The position numbers and the translations under genes are program-made. Shown in pieces: positions 8,584 through 17,208 of a stretch of DNA of 64,000 nt (its first letter is position 1; every line of letters starts with the position of its first letter). This stretch comes from Streptomyces griseorubiginosus (lineage in GTDB: Bacteria; Actinomycetota; Actinomycetes; Streptomycetales; Streptomycetaceae): assembly GCF_001514195.1 (NCBI RefSeq), contig NZ_KQ948737.1:576012-640011 (forward strand), read 5' to 3'. The notes beneath the pieces are model-generated. The model did not search any database. It was not told the DNA's origin and was given only the letters and a program-made list of their open reading frames with translations.

Positions 8584-9881
8584 CGTTCGTTTCTCGTCCG
8601 TGGGTCGTCGGCGGTGGGGACACCGATGGCGAGCAGAGCGGTGTCGTCGTCGAGACCGTCACCGAAGCTGTCCAGGAGTCCGGTCAGGGCCTCGATGACG
8701 GAGTGCGGGGGCCGCCCCGCGTGGGCGGTGAGGAAGGCGAGCAGCGCCTCGTCGCCGTAGAGACCGGTGCGGTCCTGGCCGGTGCGGGCCTCGGTGAGGC
8801 CGTCCGTGTAGAGCAGGAGCGTGTCACCGGGTCCGAGCACCGTCGTGGCGGTGGTGAAGCGTGCCGTCGGCAGGATGCCGACCAGCAGTCCGCCGGGGGT
8901 GGGCAGGAAGTCGGCGGTGCCGTCCGCGCGCAGGACGACGGCCGGCGGGTGGCCGCCGGAGGCGAGGTGGACGGCGAGCGTGCCGGTGCCGGGATCGGGT
9001 TCGAGGGTGCCGTACACGGCGGTGCAGTAGCGGGGGTCGCCGCTGCCGGTGTAGCGCTCGTGGAGCACCCGGTTCAGGGTGGTGAGGGCGGAGACGGGGT
9101 CGGGGTCGTGCAGGGCGGCGGCGCGCAGCGTGTAGCGGGTGAGCGAGGTGAGGGCGGCGGCCTGGGGGCCCTTGCCGCACACGTCGCCGAGGAAGAACCC
9201 GAAGCGTTTGCCGTCGATGGCGAAGACGTCGTAGAAGTCGCCGCCCAGCCGGTCGGGCGAGGCCGTGTGGTAGTGGGCGGCCGTGCGCACCCCGGGTACC
9301 TCGGGCAGGGTGTCCGGCAGCAGCGACTGCTGGAGGACCGCGAGTGCCTCCTGGAGCCGGGTGCGGTCGGCCTCGGCCCGTCGGCGCGCCTCCTCGGCGG
9401 CTTCCCGGCGGCGCAGGAGCTCCTCCTCGTAGGCGCGGCGGTCCCGGGCGTCGAAGACGGTGGTGCGGATCATCAGGGGCTGCCCGGTGGTGCCGTGTTT
9501 GACGGCGGACGAGACCAGCACGGGTATCCGGCCCCCGCCGGTCTGCTTCAGGTCCAGGGCGATTCCGCTGATCTCGCTCTGCATGCTCAGCAGCGGGGCG
9601 AAATGCGTCTCGTGGTACAGCTTGCCGCCCACGGTCAGCAGGTCGGTGAACCGCATCCGGCCCACCACCTCGTCCCGCTCCAGGCCCAGCCAGTGGAGGA
9701 GCGTGGTGTTGATCTTCGCGATGGTGCCGTCCATCAGCGTGGAGAGGTAGCCGCAGGGCGCGTTCTCGTACAAATCCTCGGCTCCGTCCTCCAGCAGCGC
9801 GGCGAACGCGGCGGCGTCGGCGACCTTCTCGGCGTCGGCGTCCTGCGGTTCGGGGTGCTGGTCGGCGCGGCACATCATCAC
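8580..9881 (-). CDS. rsbP: PAS-PP2C phosphatase (RsbP-like)
   Basis: 433 aa. A PAS sensor covers about residues 30-155 (ENAPCGYLSTLMDGTIAKIN, then GLERDEVVG). An Arg/Glu-rich coiled coil follows (about 160-190, EELLRRREAAEEARRR). The C-terminal SpoIIE/PP2C domain has metal-site motifs GGDFYD, GDVCGKGPQ, YTDGLTEA and LDDDTALL. It should dephosphorylate the downstream STAS protein. Its start overlaps the stop of the RsbQ-like gene by 4 nt and its stop overlaps the STAS start by 4 nt. This PAS-coil-PP2C layout beside an RsbQ homologue is that of Bacillus RsbP, the energy-stress phosphatase. Confidence 0.9.
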   Translation of the reverse strand: MMMCRADQHPEPQDADAEKVADAAAFAALLEDGAEDLYENAPCGYLSTLMDGTIAKINTTLLHWLGLERDEVVGRMRFTDLLTVGGKLYHETHFAPLLSMQSEISGIALDLKQTGGGRIPVLVSSAVKHGTTGQPLMIRTTVFDARDRRAYEEELLRRREAAEEARRRAEADRTRLQEALAVLQQSLLPDTLPEVPGVRTAAHYHTASPDRLGGDFYDVFAIDGKRFGFFLGDVCGKGPQAAALTSLTRYTLRAAALHDPDPVSALTTLNRVLHERYTGSGDPRYCTAVYGTLEPDPGTGTLAVHLASGGHPPAVVLRADGTADFLPTPGGLLVGILPTARFTTATTVLGPGDTLLLYTDGLTEARTGQDRTGLYGDEALLAFLTAHAGRPPHSVIEALTGLLDSFGDGLDDDTALLAIGVPTADDPRTRNER

Positions 9882-10678
9882 AGGCTCGCGAGGAAGTCGG
9901 TGATCGCCCGGTTGGTGGCGTCGGGGGCGGACAGGTGCGGGCAGTGCCCGGTGGCGTCAAGGGTGACCAGGGTGGAGCCGTGGATCGCCGCGTGCACGAA
10001 GGCGCCGACCTCGCGCGGGGCGATGACGTCCTGGGTGCACTCCAGCACCAGCGTCGGCACGGTCACGCTCTTCAGGTCGTCCCGCGAGTCCGACAGGAAC
10101 GTGGTCCGGGCGAAGACGCGGGCCATGTCCGGGTCGGTGGCGCAGAAGCTGTTCTTGAGCTCGTCGCCCAGTTCGGGCCGGTCCGCGTTGCCCATGATGA
10201 GCGGGGCCATCGCCGCCGACCAGCCGAGGTAGTTGGCTTCCAGCGAGGCCAGCAGTTCGTCGATGTCCTCGGCGCTGAAGCCGCCCCGGTAGCCCTCGTC
10301 GTCGATGTACCGCGGGGAGGGCGCGACCATCACGAGGGCGCCGATCCGCTCGGGAGCCTCGGCGGCCGCCAGCACTCCGGTCATCGCGCTGACCGAATGG
10401 CCGACGAACACCGCGTCCCGCAGGTCGAGGGCCTCGCACACCTCCACGACGTCCCGGGCGTACCCCTCCAGGGAGGAGTACCGCTCCTCCGAGAAGGCGG
10501 ACGCGTCCGAGCGGCCCGAACCCACGTAGTCGAACAGCACCACACGGTGGTCGTCGGCCAGCGCGGGCACCGTCAGCCGCCACATGTTCTGGTCGCAGCC
10601 GAAGCCATGGGCCAGCACCACCGGCCGCCCCTGCGGGTTGCCGGTGACGGTCACATGGTTTCTGCTCGCGATGCCCAT
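9878..10678 (-). CDS. rsbQ: RsbQ-like alpha/beta hydrolase
   Basis: 266 aa. It begins SRNHVTVTGNPQGRPVVLAHG and contains GFGCDQNMW, VLFDYVGSGRSD and VCEALDL, which closely resemble Bacillus subtilis RsbQ. The catalytic triad is S95 in GHSVSAM, D217 in CTQDVIAP and H245 in GHCPH. RsbQ is needed for RsbP phosphatase activity and belongs to the fold group of the plant receptors KAI2 and D14, so it may bind or hydrolyse a small hydrophobic ligand. It is coupled by a 4-nt overlap to the PAS-PP2C gene. The reductase gene lies 66 nt upstream on the same strand. Confidence 0.92.
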   Translation of the reverse strand: MGIASRNHVTVTGNPQGRPVVLAHGFGCDQNMWRLTVPALADDHRVVLFDYVGSGRSDASAFSEERYSSLEGYARDVVEVCEALDLRDAVFVGHSVSAMTGVLAAAEAPERIGALVMVAPSPRYIDDEGYRGGFSAEDIDELLASLEANYLGWSAAMAPLIMGNADRPELGDELKNSFCATDPDMARVFARTTFLSDSRDDLKSVTVPTLVLECTQDVIAPREVGAFVHAAIHGSTLVTLDATGHCPHLSAPDATNRAITDFLASL

Positions 10679-10744
10679 GCCCGACAGTCTCTCAAGTCAC
10701 GGGAACACGTCGTGCCCCGCGGTCCCGGAGAGCGCCGGTGCGGC

Positions 10745-11443
10745 TCAACCACGGGGATGGCCGCCCTGCACGTGGAAGTTGAAGTCGCCGTGGCCGAAAG
10801 CGCCGTACAGGCTCAGCCAGAGCGGCAGGACCATCTCGACGCCCCGGGCGGTGACGATGCCGCCCAGGTCGACGACGGCGGCCTGCGGCCAGCCGAAGGA
10901 GCCCAGCAATTCGGTGACGGCCTTCTTGGCGCCGGTGTCGTCGCCGCTGACGAACACGGTGTGCTCCCCCGGCACCCGGGCCGGATCGACCATCACGGCA
11001 CAGTTCATGGTGTTGAGGGTCTTCACCACCAGGGCGTCGGGGAAGGTCCGCTGGATCCGCTCGCCGAGGCTGTCGGTGTTGACCGGGTCGAGGATCGGCG
11101 GCATCCCGTGGGAGAAGTCCAGCGGATTGGCGATGTCGATGAGCACCTTGCCGCTCAGGTTCGACACGCCCGCCGCCAGGAGGACCTCGATGCTCTGCCC
11201 GCCGGACGTGGCGTTGACGATCGTCCCGCCCAGGGCGGCCGCCTCGGCGAAGGTCTCCAGCCGCACCTGGTCGTGCTCGGCGTGCCAGTGCGCGAAGGGC
11301 GGGTTGCCCATGCCGTCGGGTTCGGTACGGGCGAGGGTGGCCCCGGGGTCGCGGGTGCCGACGACGACCTCATGGCCGAGGGAGGCGAGCTTGGCCGCCA
11401 TGGTCCGGCCGACGATGCCGGTGCCGAGGACTGTGTAACTCAT
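10745..11443 (-). CDS. NADPH-dependent F420 reductase-like oxidoreductase
   Basis: 232 aa with an N-terminal Rossmann motif (TVLGTGIVGRTMA), a NADP-type phosphate loop (VVGTRDPGA), IVNATSGG and a KTLNTMNCAVM segment. The overall layout is that of the F420:NADP oxidoreductase/YajQ-type dinucleotide-binding family (PF03807). The exact substrate cannot be read from sequence. It may be co-transcribed with the RsbQ-like gene 66 nt downstream. It diverges from the second PAS-PP2C gene across about 170 bp. Confidence 0.85.
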   Translation of the reverse strand: MSYTVLGTGIVGRTMAAKLASLGHEVVVGTRDPGATLARTEPDGMGNPPFAHWHAEHDQVRLETFAEAAALGGTIVNATSGGQSIEVLLAAGVSNLSGKVLIDIANPLDFSHGMPPILDPVNTDSLGERIQRTFPDALVVKTLNTMNCAVMVDPARVPGEHTVFVSGDDTGAKKAVTELLGSFGWPQAAVVDLGGIVTARGVEMVLPLWLSLYGAFGHGDFNFHVQGGHPRG

Positions 11444-11612
11444 TCGAGTGGGTCCCTTCGCGAACTCCGACGACCGGGCGGGGCACCGACCACCATGACG
11501 GCGACCCGGGAGGTGACCGGCCGCGTGCCGAGGGTAGTGGGCGAAACATCCGCCTGATCGGCTCTATCGTGGAAAATCACATCATGATGGCTGGCTTCGA
11601 GGCAGGCTGCAC

Positions 11613-12842
11613 ATGAGGGAACCGCAGATCGACCACGCGGCGGTCTTCCGCGCCCTGCCCGGCATGGTGGCGCTGCTGACGCCGGAGCTGGTGTACGCGG
11701 ACGTCAACGACGACTTCGTCCGCATCACGGGCCGCTCCCGTGAGGAGCTGATCGGCCGCTACATCTTCGACGTGTTCCCCGAGAACCCCCACGACGACGC
11801 CGCGGCCGGGATGCGGGAGACCCGGGAGTCGATGCTGCGCGCGGTGGCCACCGGCGAGCGCGACACCATGGCGGTGCTCCGCTACGACATCGAGGATTCC
11901 CAGCACCCCGGTCTCTGGCACGAGCACTTCTGGAGCCCGGTCAACGCGCCCGTTCTCGGCGCCGACGGCAAGGTGACGCTGATCGTGCACCGGGTGGAGG
12001 AGGTCACCGAACTCATCCGGGCCCGCGGCGGGCCGGGCGGCGACAGCCGGGCCCGCGCGCTGGAGGCCGATCTGTACGCACGCGCCAGGGAGCTCCAGGA
12101 GGTGAACGAGCGCCTGCGCAAGGCGCACGCCCACGAACGCGAGGTGGCCCTGGCGCTCCAGGAGGCTCTGCTGCCCGCTCCCGGCCCTCTGGGGCATCAC
12201 CAGGCTGCCGTGCGCTACCGGCCCGCCGTCGGTGCGCTGAACGTGTGCGGTGACTGGTACGACCTGGTCGACCTGCCCGGCGACTGCCTCGCGGTGGCCG
12301 TGGGCGACGTGGTCGGGCACGGTCTGGCGGCCGCCTGTGTCATGGGCCAGCTGCGCAGCGCGCTGAGCGCGGCGACCCGGGTCGCGGACGGCCCCGCCCG
12401 GGCGCTGGAGGCGCTCGGGCTGTACGCCCGTTCCGTCGAGGGTGCCGAGTCGACCACGGCGGCCACGGCCTTCGTCGACTGGGGCACCCACACCCTCACC
12501 TACAGCAGCGCGGGCCATCTGCCGCCCGCCCTGCTGCACCCGGACGGCACGGTGACCTTCCTGGACCAGGCCACCGACCCGCCGCTCGGGGCGAGCGTCG
12601 AGCACTCCGAGCGGCCCGAGGCCAGTGCGCCCTTCACCGAGGGCGCCACGCTGGTCCTCTACACGGACGGGCTGGTCGAACGCCGTACCGAGGACATCGA
12701 CATCGGTCTCGCCCGTCTGGCCCGCTCCCTCGGCGCCCACCGGGAGGCCGGCCCCGAGGACCTGGCGGACGCCCTGCTGACCGATCTGCTGCCGCCCACG
12801 GGCACCACCGACGACACCGCTCTCGTGGTCATCCGCCTGTGA
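11613..12842 (+). CDS. PAS-PP2C (SpoIIE-type) phosphatase
   Basis: 409 aa. The N-terminal PAS domain has FRALPGMVALLTPELVYADV and GRSREELIG. A helical linker (about 150-185, ARARELQEVNERLRKAHA) leads to a PP2C domain with CGDWYD, GDVVGHG, LYTDGLVE and TDDTALVV. The usual GGDWYD is CGDWYD here, a mild variation seen in active family members. The ATG at 11613 gives a full PAS fold. It runs divergently from the rsbQPV-like block, so the region encodes two independent sensor phosphatases. Its last 14 nt overlap the end of crtU on the other strand. Confidence 0.9.
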   Translation: MREPQIDHAAVFRALPGMVALLTPELVYADVNDDFVRITGRSREELIGRYIFDVFPENPHDDAAAGMRETRESMLRAVATGERDTMAVLRYDIEDSQHPGLWHEHFWSPVNAPVLGADGKVTLIVHRVEEVTELIRARGGPGGDSRARALEADLYARARELQEVNERLRKAHAHEREVALALQEALLPAPGPLGHHQAAVRYRPAVGALNVCGDWYDLVDLPGDCLAVAVGDVVGHGLAAACVMGQLRSALSAATRVADGPARALEALGLYARSVEGAESTTAATAFVDWGTHTLTYSSAGHLPPALLHPDGTVTFLDQATDPPLGASVEHSERPEASAPFTEGATLVLYTDGLVERRTEDIDIGLARLARSLGAHREAGPEDLADALLTDLLPPTGTTDDTALVVIRL

Positions 12843-14418
12843 CGCGGCGGGCCCGCCGACGCCCCGGGGTGGTGATGCCGCTCCTGTGCCGGGCCGACGC
12901 GAGGGCCCGGAGCAGCGGGCCGCGGCTGCCGTCGGGGACGGTCCACAGGGGGTGGCCCCGTACCGCCCAGGTCTCCAGGAGGGCGTTCGCCGCGAGGAAA
13001 CCGCTGGTGGCGGCGCGTTCCATCAGGGCGACCGGGAGGTCGGTGCGCACCAGGTCGCCCGCGAGGACCAGGCCCTGCTGCGGGGTGCGGACGCCGGGAC
13101 GGTCGGCGTACCCGCCGACGGGGAACAGGGGGCAGTCCTGGCGCCATTCGTGGCGCGCGTCGAGGATCCGCGCGTCACGGGTCTCGGGGTAGACGCTCCG
13201 GAGCTGGTCGATCAGGTGCCGGGCCTCGGCGTCGGGGTCGGCGTTCTCCGGCAACGCGTAGCCGTGGAGTTCGACCACCGAGCCGCCGGTGCGGGCGGAG
13301 AACCGCGCGGCCTCCTGCTCCCACCGCTCCAGCACGCTGACGTTGTCGAGCGAGCCGTATCCCGCGGTGCCCAGGAAGCCGGGCCGGCCGGGGTCGACGG
13401 GCCGGTCGAGCCAGAGCCGGGAGACCAGGAAGGGCGGGGCGGTGCGCAACCGGGCGATCCGTTCGCGCCAGGCAGCGTCACCGAGCCCGGGTGAGCGGCC
13501 GACCAGGGAGGACAGACCGCCGGTGTCCAGGGCGAGGACGACGCTGTCGTACGGCTGCTCCTCCCGGTCGGTGGCGACGGTGAAGGTGCCGTCCGCACCG
13601 GGCGTGACGTTCTGGACGGGGGTGGACAGGCGCAGCTCGGCGCCGTGCCGGGCGAGGTGCTTGGCCAGGGGGTCCCACAGGGCCGTCGGGAAGGGGTCGT
13701 CGGGGACGTCGAAGAGCAGCCCCTCGGAGCTGCCGAGGAAGTAGATGTGGAACATCAGGACCATCTCGGCGGCCGACAGCTCGCGGGGGTCCGCGAAGAA
13801 GCTGCGGGAGAAGACCTCGAAGGCCAGGTGCCGGGCGGCTTCGGGGAAGCGCAGGGATCGGAGGAAGTCGTCGGCGCTGACGCCGTCCAGTTCGGCGTAG
13901 ACCTGCGGGACCCGGACGTCCAGGAGGGGCAGGGCCGCGACGGGGTTCATGGCCACCAGGTCCTTCCAGCGGAAGGACGGGCTCAGGGCGACGAAGCCCA
14001 GCGCGCTCATCGGCGGGGTGCGCGGCACCCGGCGGAAGCTGTCGTGGAGTCCGTCGCGGTGCTTCAGCGGGTAGTCGGGGAGGCCGGTGAGGCGGTCCAG
14101 GCGGGGATCGGTACGGCGGAGCAGGGCACGCAGGTTGTAGTACTGGCGGAAGAACGCGTGGAAGCCGCGGCTCATGGTGGCCGTGGTGCCGTCGTACAGC
14201 TCGGTGGTCCAGCCGCCGACGCGGCCGCCCAGGTAGGCCTCGCGTTCGTAGAGGGTGACGTCGACACCGCGTTCGGCGAGGGCGGTGGCGGCGGCGAGGC
14301 CGGCGATGCCGCCGCCCACGACGGCGGTGCTGCGCGGTCGGCCACCGAGCCGGGTCGCCCCGGGGGGCGCCGGCAGGAGGACGGCGTGGCGGTCCCGTCC
14401 GGGACGGGCGGCGCTCAC
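12829..14418 (-). CDS. crtU: Carotenoid desaturase CrtU (beta-carotene to isorenieratene)
   Basis: 529-aa FAD-dependent oxidoreductase. The dinucleotide fold is VVGGGIAGLAAATALAERG, and the C-terminal FAD motif is GLVLAGDLV. In the isorenieratene pathway CrtU desaturates and methyl-shifts the beta rings to aromatic phi rings. The FFRQYYNLRALLRR and HAFFRQ regions near residue 90 fit the family. GTG at 14418 overlaps the crtT stop as GTGA, which fixes the start. The frame remains open much further upstream only as a shadow of crtT. It is the last gene of crtY-crtT-crtU. Confidence 0.9.
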   Translation of the reverse strand: MSAARPGRDRHAVLLPAPPGATRLGGRPRSTAVVGGGIAGLAAATALAERGVDVTLYEREAYLGGRVGGWTTELYDGTTATMSRGFHAFFRQYYNLRALLRRTDPRLDRLTGLPDYPLKHRDGLHDSFRRVPRTPPMSALGFVALSPSFRWKDLVAMNPVAALPLLDVRVPQVYAELDGVSADDFLRSLRFPEAARHLAFEVFSRSFFADPRELSAAEMVLMFHIYFLGSSEGLLFDVPDDPFPTALWDPLAKHLARHGAELRLSTPVQNVTPGADGTFTVATDREEQPYDSVVLALDTGGLSSLVGRSPGLGDAAWRERIARLRTAPPFLVSRLWLDRPVDPGRPGFLGTAGYGSLDNVSVLERWEQEAARFSARTGGSVVELHGYALPENADPDAEARHLIDQLRSVYPETRDARILDARHEWRQDCPLFPVGGYADRPGVRTPQQGLVLAGDLVRTDLPVALMERAATSGFLAANALLETWAVRGHPLWTVPDGSRGPLLRALASARHRSGITTPGRRRARRVTGG

Positions 14419-15155
14419 CGGGCGCTCCCCGGGTTCCCTGGGGCGGAGACGGCGCGGCGCGCCACGACGGTGTGGGTGATGCCGGTCTGCCAGCCGGGCA
14501 GGGGCAGGGCCCGCACCCGGTCGAAGCCGTGGGCGCGGACCCGGTCCGTGAAGCGGTCGACGGTGTCGAAGTCGACGACGCTGCGCCACAGATGTCGGTA
14601 CAGGTCGCCGTCGCCGAGGGCGGAGGCGACGGGCAGGACCACGCCCCGGGAGACGGCTGTCCACACCGCCCGGTCGAGGGGGCGGCCGCTGAGGGTGTAC
14701 TCGTGGACGGCGAGCCGTCCGTGCGGGGCCAGCAGTGCGTGGACGGAGCGCAGCACCGCGTCGGGGTCGGCGACGTTGCGGAAGAGGTAGGCGGCGAACA
14801 CCGCGTCGAACGGTCCTTCCACGCCCGCCTCGGCCAGGGCCTCCGCCGGGGCGCACACGAACCTGACGCTGCCGGGCCACGGCTTGGCCAGGGCGCGGTC
14901 CAGCATCCCGGCCGAGGCGTCCACGGCCGTGATGTCGGCCTCGGGGAGCACGCGGGCGAGCGCGGCGGTGGAGGCGCCGGTCCCGCAGCCCAGGTCCAGG
15001 ACGCGCAGACCGGTGCCGGGGCGCGGCAGGCCGAGGCGGCGCGCCGAGCGGCGCAGATGGGCGTGGTAGCCGGGGTTGGCGGCCACGAGGGTGTCGTAAC
15101 GGGCCGCCGCATGGTCGAATGCGGCGGCCAGTTCCGCGTCACGCAGCACGGTCAC
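14415..15155 (-). CDS. crtT: SAM-dependent methyltransferase of the carotenoid cluster
   Basis: 246 aa class I methyltransferase. The SAM site is LRVLDLGCGTGASTAAL (about 50-66), with acidic residue in DITAVDAS and FDAVFAAYLFRNV as motif III. It resembles the UbiE/COQ5 group. Its place between crtY and crtU matches crtT of other Streptomyces isorenieratene clusters. The role there is unsettled, since isorenieratene itself needs no added methyl group. The start lies 78 nt after the crtY stop and the stop overlaps the crtU start. Confidence 0.88.
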   Translation of the reverse strand: MTVLRDAELAAAFDHAAARYDTLVAANPGYHAHLRRSARRLGLPRPGTGLRVLDLGCGTGASTAALARVLPEADITAVDASAGMLDRALAKPWPGSVRFVCAPAEALAEAGVEGPFDAVFAAYLFRNVADPDAVLRSVHALLAPHGRLAVHEYTLSGRPLDRAVWTAVSRGVVLPVASALGDGDLYRHLWRSVVDFDTVDRFTDRVRAHGFDRVRALPLPGWQTGITHTVVARRAVSAPGNPGSAR

Positions 15156-15233
15156 GCTGCCTCCTGGGGGCGGATCGTCGGAAAGTGCGGGCTTCGGGCG
15201 GGGTGGGGCGGGTGCGAGTTCAGGCGGGGCGGT

Positions 15234-16427
15234 TCAGGGGCCCGGAAAGGGGCGTCGGGGCAGGCGGGGCACTTCGAGCGCGGCGCGCAGCATGGGCGCG
15301 ACGGGAGTGCGCAGCCCGATGCCGAGCTCCTCGTGCAGCCGGGTCCGGCCGTCCAGGAAGCGCAGCACGCGCTCCAGGGGAATGCGCGCGAACAGCCGGG
15401 CGAAGAAGTCGGCGCCGTCGACGAGGCCGCTGTCGAGGGCGTGCAGCAGGACGGCGTCCATGGCGCGGGAACGGGCCGAGTGCGGCAGCGGCGGTACGGG
15501 GCGGCGGCCACGGCCAAGGGCGTCGGCGACCGCGGCGGTCTGGCGCTGCACGCCGGAGAAGGTGTAACCGGTGGAGGGCCGGATGGCGCCGCCCGCCGCC
15601 CCGATGCGGAAGACGGAGGGCCCGGTGCGCCGGGCGAAGGAGGCGTCGGTCATCGGGATGACGCCGGTCTCGGTTCCGGTGATCTCGACGTCCCGGAGAC
15701 CGAGGACCGTGCCGGTGTAGTGGCGCAGGGCCTCGTCGTAGGCGTCGGCGGACAGGACCGCCGAGGAGAACTCGGTGTACTCGATCAGGGCCTGGTCGGG
15801 GCCGGTGGGCAGCACGTAGGCGAAGGACAGGCCCTGCGCGGGCTGCGGGGTGCGCAGGTCCATGAGCTCCACGCAGCCCGGGTCGAAGACCGGGCGCCCG
15901 GTGCGCACGAACCAGCCGTGGAAGTGCTGGAGCAGGGTGGTGCGGGCGGCGGGCAGACTGCCCAGCGGCCGGGAGTCGAAGACCCAGCGGGCGTGCACGG
16001 TCTCGGGCTGCCCGGTCGCGGTGCGGGCGTCGACGCGGGCGCCCCGCGGAAGTCCCTCGACGCTGTCGACCGCCGCCTCGACGCGGCGCACCCGTCCGCT
16101 GCGGGCGAGGTCGTGCCCGACCAGCGTCTCGAAGTCGTCCGAGCGGATCATCTTGTAGCGCAGCGGGGAGATGTCCTGCTCGATGGCCTCCCCCGTGGGC
16201 TGGTGCACGCGCAGACGCTGCCACGACCGGGTGACCGCGGCGTCGTACCGTCCGGCACCGGCCTCCCAGAAGCACCAGGTGCGCCGGGGCGGGCGCAGAG
16301 GTCCGGGCGGGGCGTCGACGAGGACGACGGACAGGGGGCGGGCGCCGGGGGCGGGGCGGGCGAGCCGGTGCGCGAGGGACAGCCCCGCCGCCCCCGCGCC
16401 GATGATGGCGACGTCCGCCTCGTGCAC
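15234..16427 (-). CDS. crtY: Lycopene beta-cyclase CrtY
   Basis: 397 aa. GTG at 16427 follows AGGGAGGG and gives a proper N-terminal flavin fold (DVAIIGAGAAGLSLAHRLA). Later motifs are RTWCFWE, the cyclase IEYTEFS and GGAIRPSTGYTFSGVQRQ. It closes both ends of lycopene to make beta-carotene, a non-redox reaction needing reduced FAD. The open frame extends upstream to 16580, but that part is Arg-rich without domain content. It is the first gene of crtYTU. Three GCGTGAAA repeats lie upstream. Confidence 0.93.
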   Translation of the reverse strand: MHEADVAIIGAGAAGLSLAHRLARPAPGARPLSVVLVDAPPGPLRPPRRTWCFWEAGAGRYDAAVTRSWQRLRVHQPTGEAIEQDISPLRYKMIRSDDFETLVGHDLARSGRVRRVEAAVDSVEGLPRGARVDARTATGQPETVHARWVFDSRPLGSLPAARTTLLQHFHGWFVRTGRPVFDPGCVELMDLRTPQPAQGLSFAYVLPTGPDQALIEYTEFSSAVLSADAYDEALRHYTGTVLGLRDVEITGTETGVIPMTDASFARRTGPSVFRIGAAGGAIRPSTGYTFSGVQRQTAAVADALGRGRRPVPPLPHSARSRAMDAVLLHALDSGLVDGADFFARLFARIPLERVLRFLDGRTRLHEELGIGLRTPVAPMLRAALEVPRLPRRPFPGP

Positions 16428-16565
16428 GACCGGTTCCCTCCCTGCGCGGTGTCGCTGTCCCTGCGGCAGCATTCCGGTCGCAGTACCCGTCCGGATGCGG
16501 TTCCTCACCTGGTGCGCGCCGGGCACTCGATCATCGGCCTCCGACACGCATCGTTTCTGCGTCGA

Positions 16566-16629
16566 TTTCACGCAGCGCACATGCTTTCACGCGGCACCCG
16601 CGTTTTCCCGCAAGGCGACGCTTTCACGC
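16566..16629 (-). promoter_or_regulatory. Three GCGTGAAA direct repeats upstream of crtY
   Basis: On the minus strand GCGTGAAA occurs at 16629-16622, 16592-16585 and 16573-16566, all pointing to crtY. The first overlaps the end of the sigma gene. A sigma-factor or activator contact is possible, but no function can be shown from sequence. Confidence 0.35.
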
Positions 16630-17208
16630 CGCGCACTCCACGGCGTCGGCGTCCTGGAGCCGGCAGGCCAGGCGGCGCAGGCCGCGGCGGGCGTGGCTCT
16701 TCACCGTGCCGAGGGGCCAGCCGGTGACCTCGGCGATCTGGGTCTGGGTGAGGTCGTCGTAGAAGGCGAGGTTGAGGACCCGGCGCTGCGGGGCGGGGAG
16801 TTGGGACATCTCGTCGGCGAGCAGCACGCGGTCGATGGCCGTCTCCGGCGCCACGCACTCGTCGTGCCTGAGCATCAGCTGGGCGCCCGCGGCGGCGACG
16901 AGTTCGCTGCGGCGGGTGCGCGCCGCGAGGGCGTCGGCGATCTTGCGGCGCGCGATGCCGGTGAGCCAACCGGGTAGCGTGCCGCGCTCCGGAACGTACC
17001 CGGCGCGCCCCCGCCACGCGGCGAGGAAGACCAGCTGGGAGACGTCCTCCGCCTCCCTCGCGTCCCCCAACGAGCGCCAGGCCAGGGCGTACACGAGCGG
17101 TCCCCAGCGGCGGTGCACGGTTTCGAGGCATGTCTCGTCCCCGGCGAGAAACCCGTCCACGAGAGCACGGTCGTCGAGATCCGCGACGGTTTGCTGTGCG
17201 GTCGTCAT
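16624..17208 (-). CDS. ECF-type sigma-70 factor beside crt genes (LitS-like position)
   Basis: 194 aa. ATG at 17208 is preceded by GGAGGAG 5 nt away, which rejects the longer open frame. Region 2 contains WRSLGDAREAEDVSQLVFLAAW and GYVPERGTLPGWLTGIARRKIAD. Region 4 contains LPAPQRRVLNLAFYDDLTQTQIAEVTGWPLGTVKSHARRG (helix-turn-helix). In S. coelicolor the ECF factor LitS drives light-dependent crt transcription, and this gene sits between crtY and crtE with its promoter facing crtE. No anti-sigma gene is adjacent. Identity with LitS is inferred from context only. Confidence 0.88.
   Translation of the reverse strand: MTTAQQTVADLDDRALVDGFLAGDETCLETVHRRWGPLVYALAWRSLGDAREAEDVSQLVFLAAWRGRAGYVPERGTLPGWLTGIARRKIADALAARTRRSELVAAAGAQLMLRHDECVAPETAIDRVLLADEMSQLPAPQRRVLNLAFYDDLTQTQIAEVTGWPLGTVKSHARRGLRRLACRLQDADAVECAA

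Noticed and set aside
14472..16727. 751-codon plus-strand open frame
   Set aside because: Antisense to crtT, crtY and part of the sigma gene.
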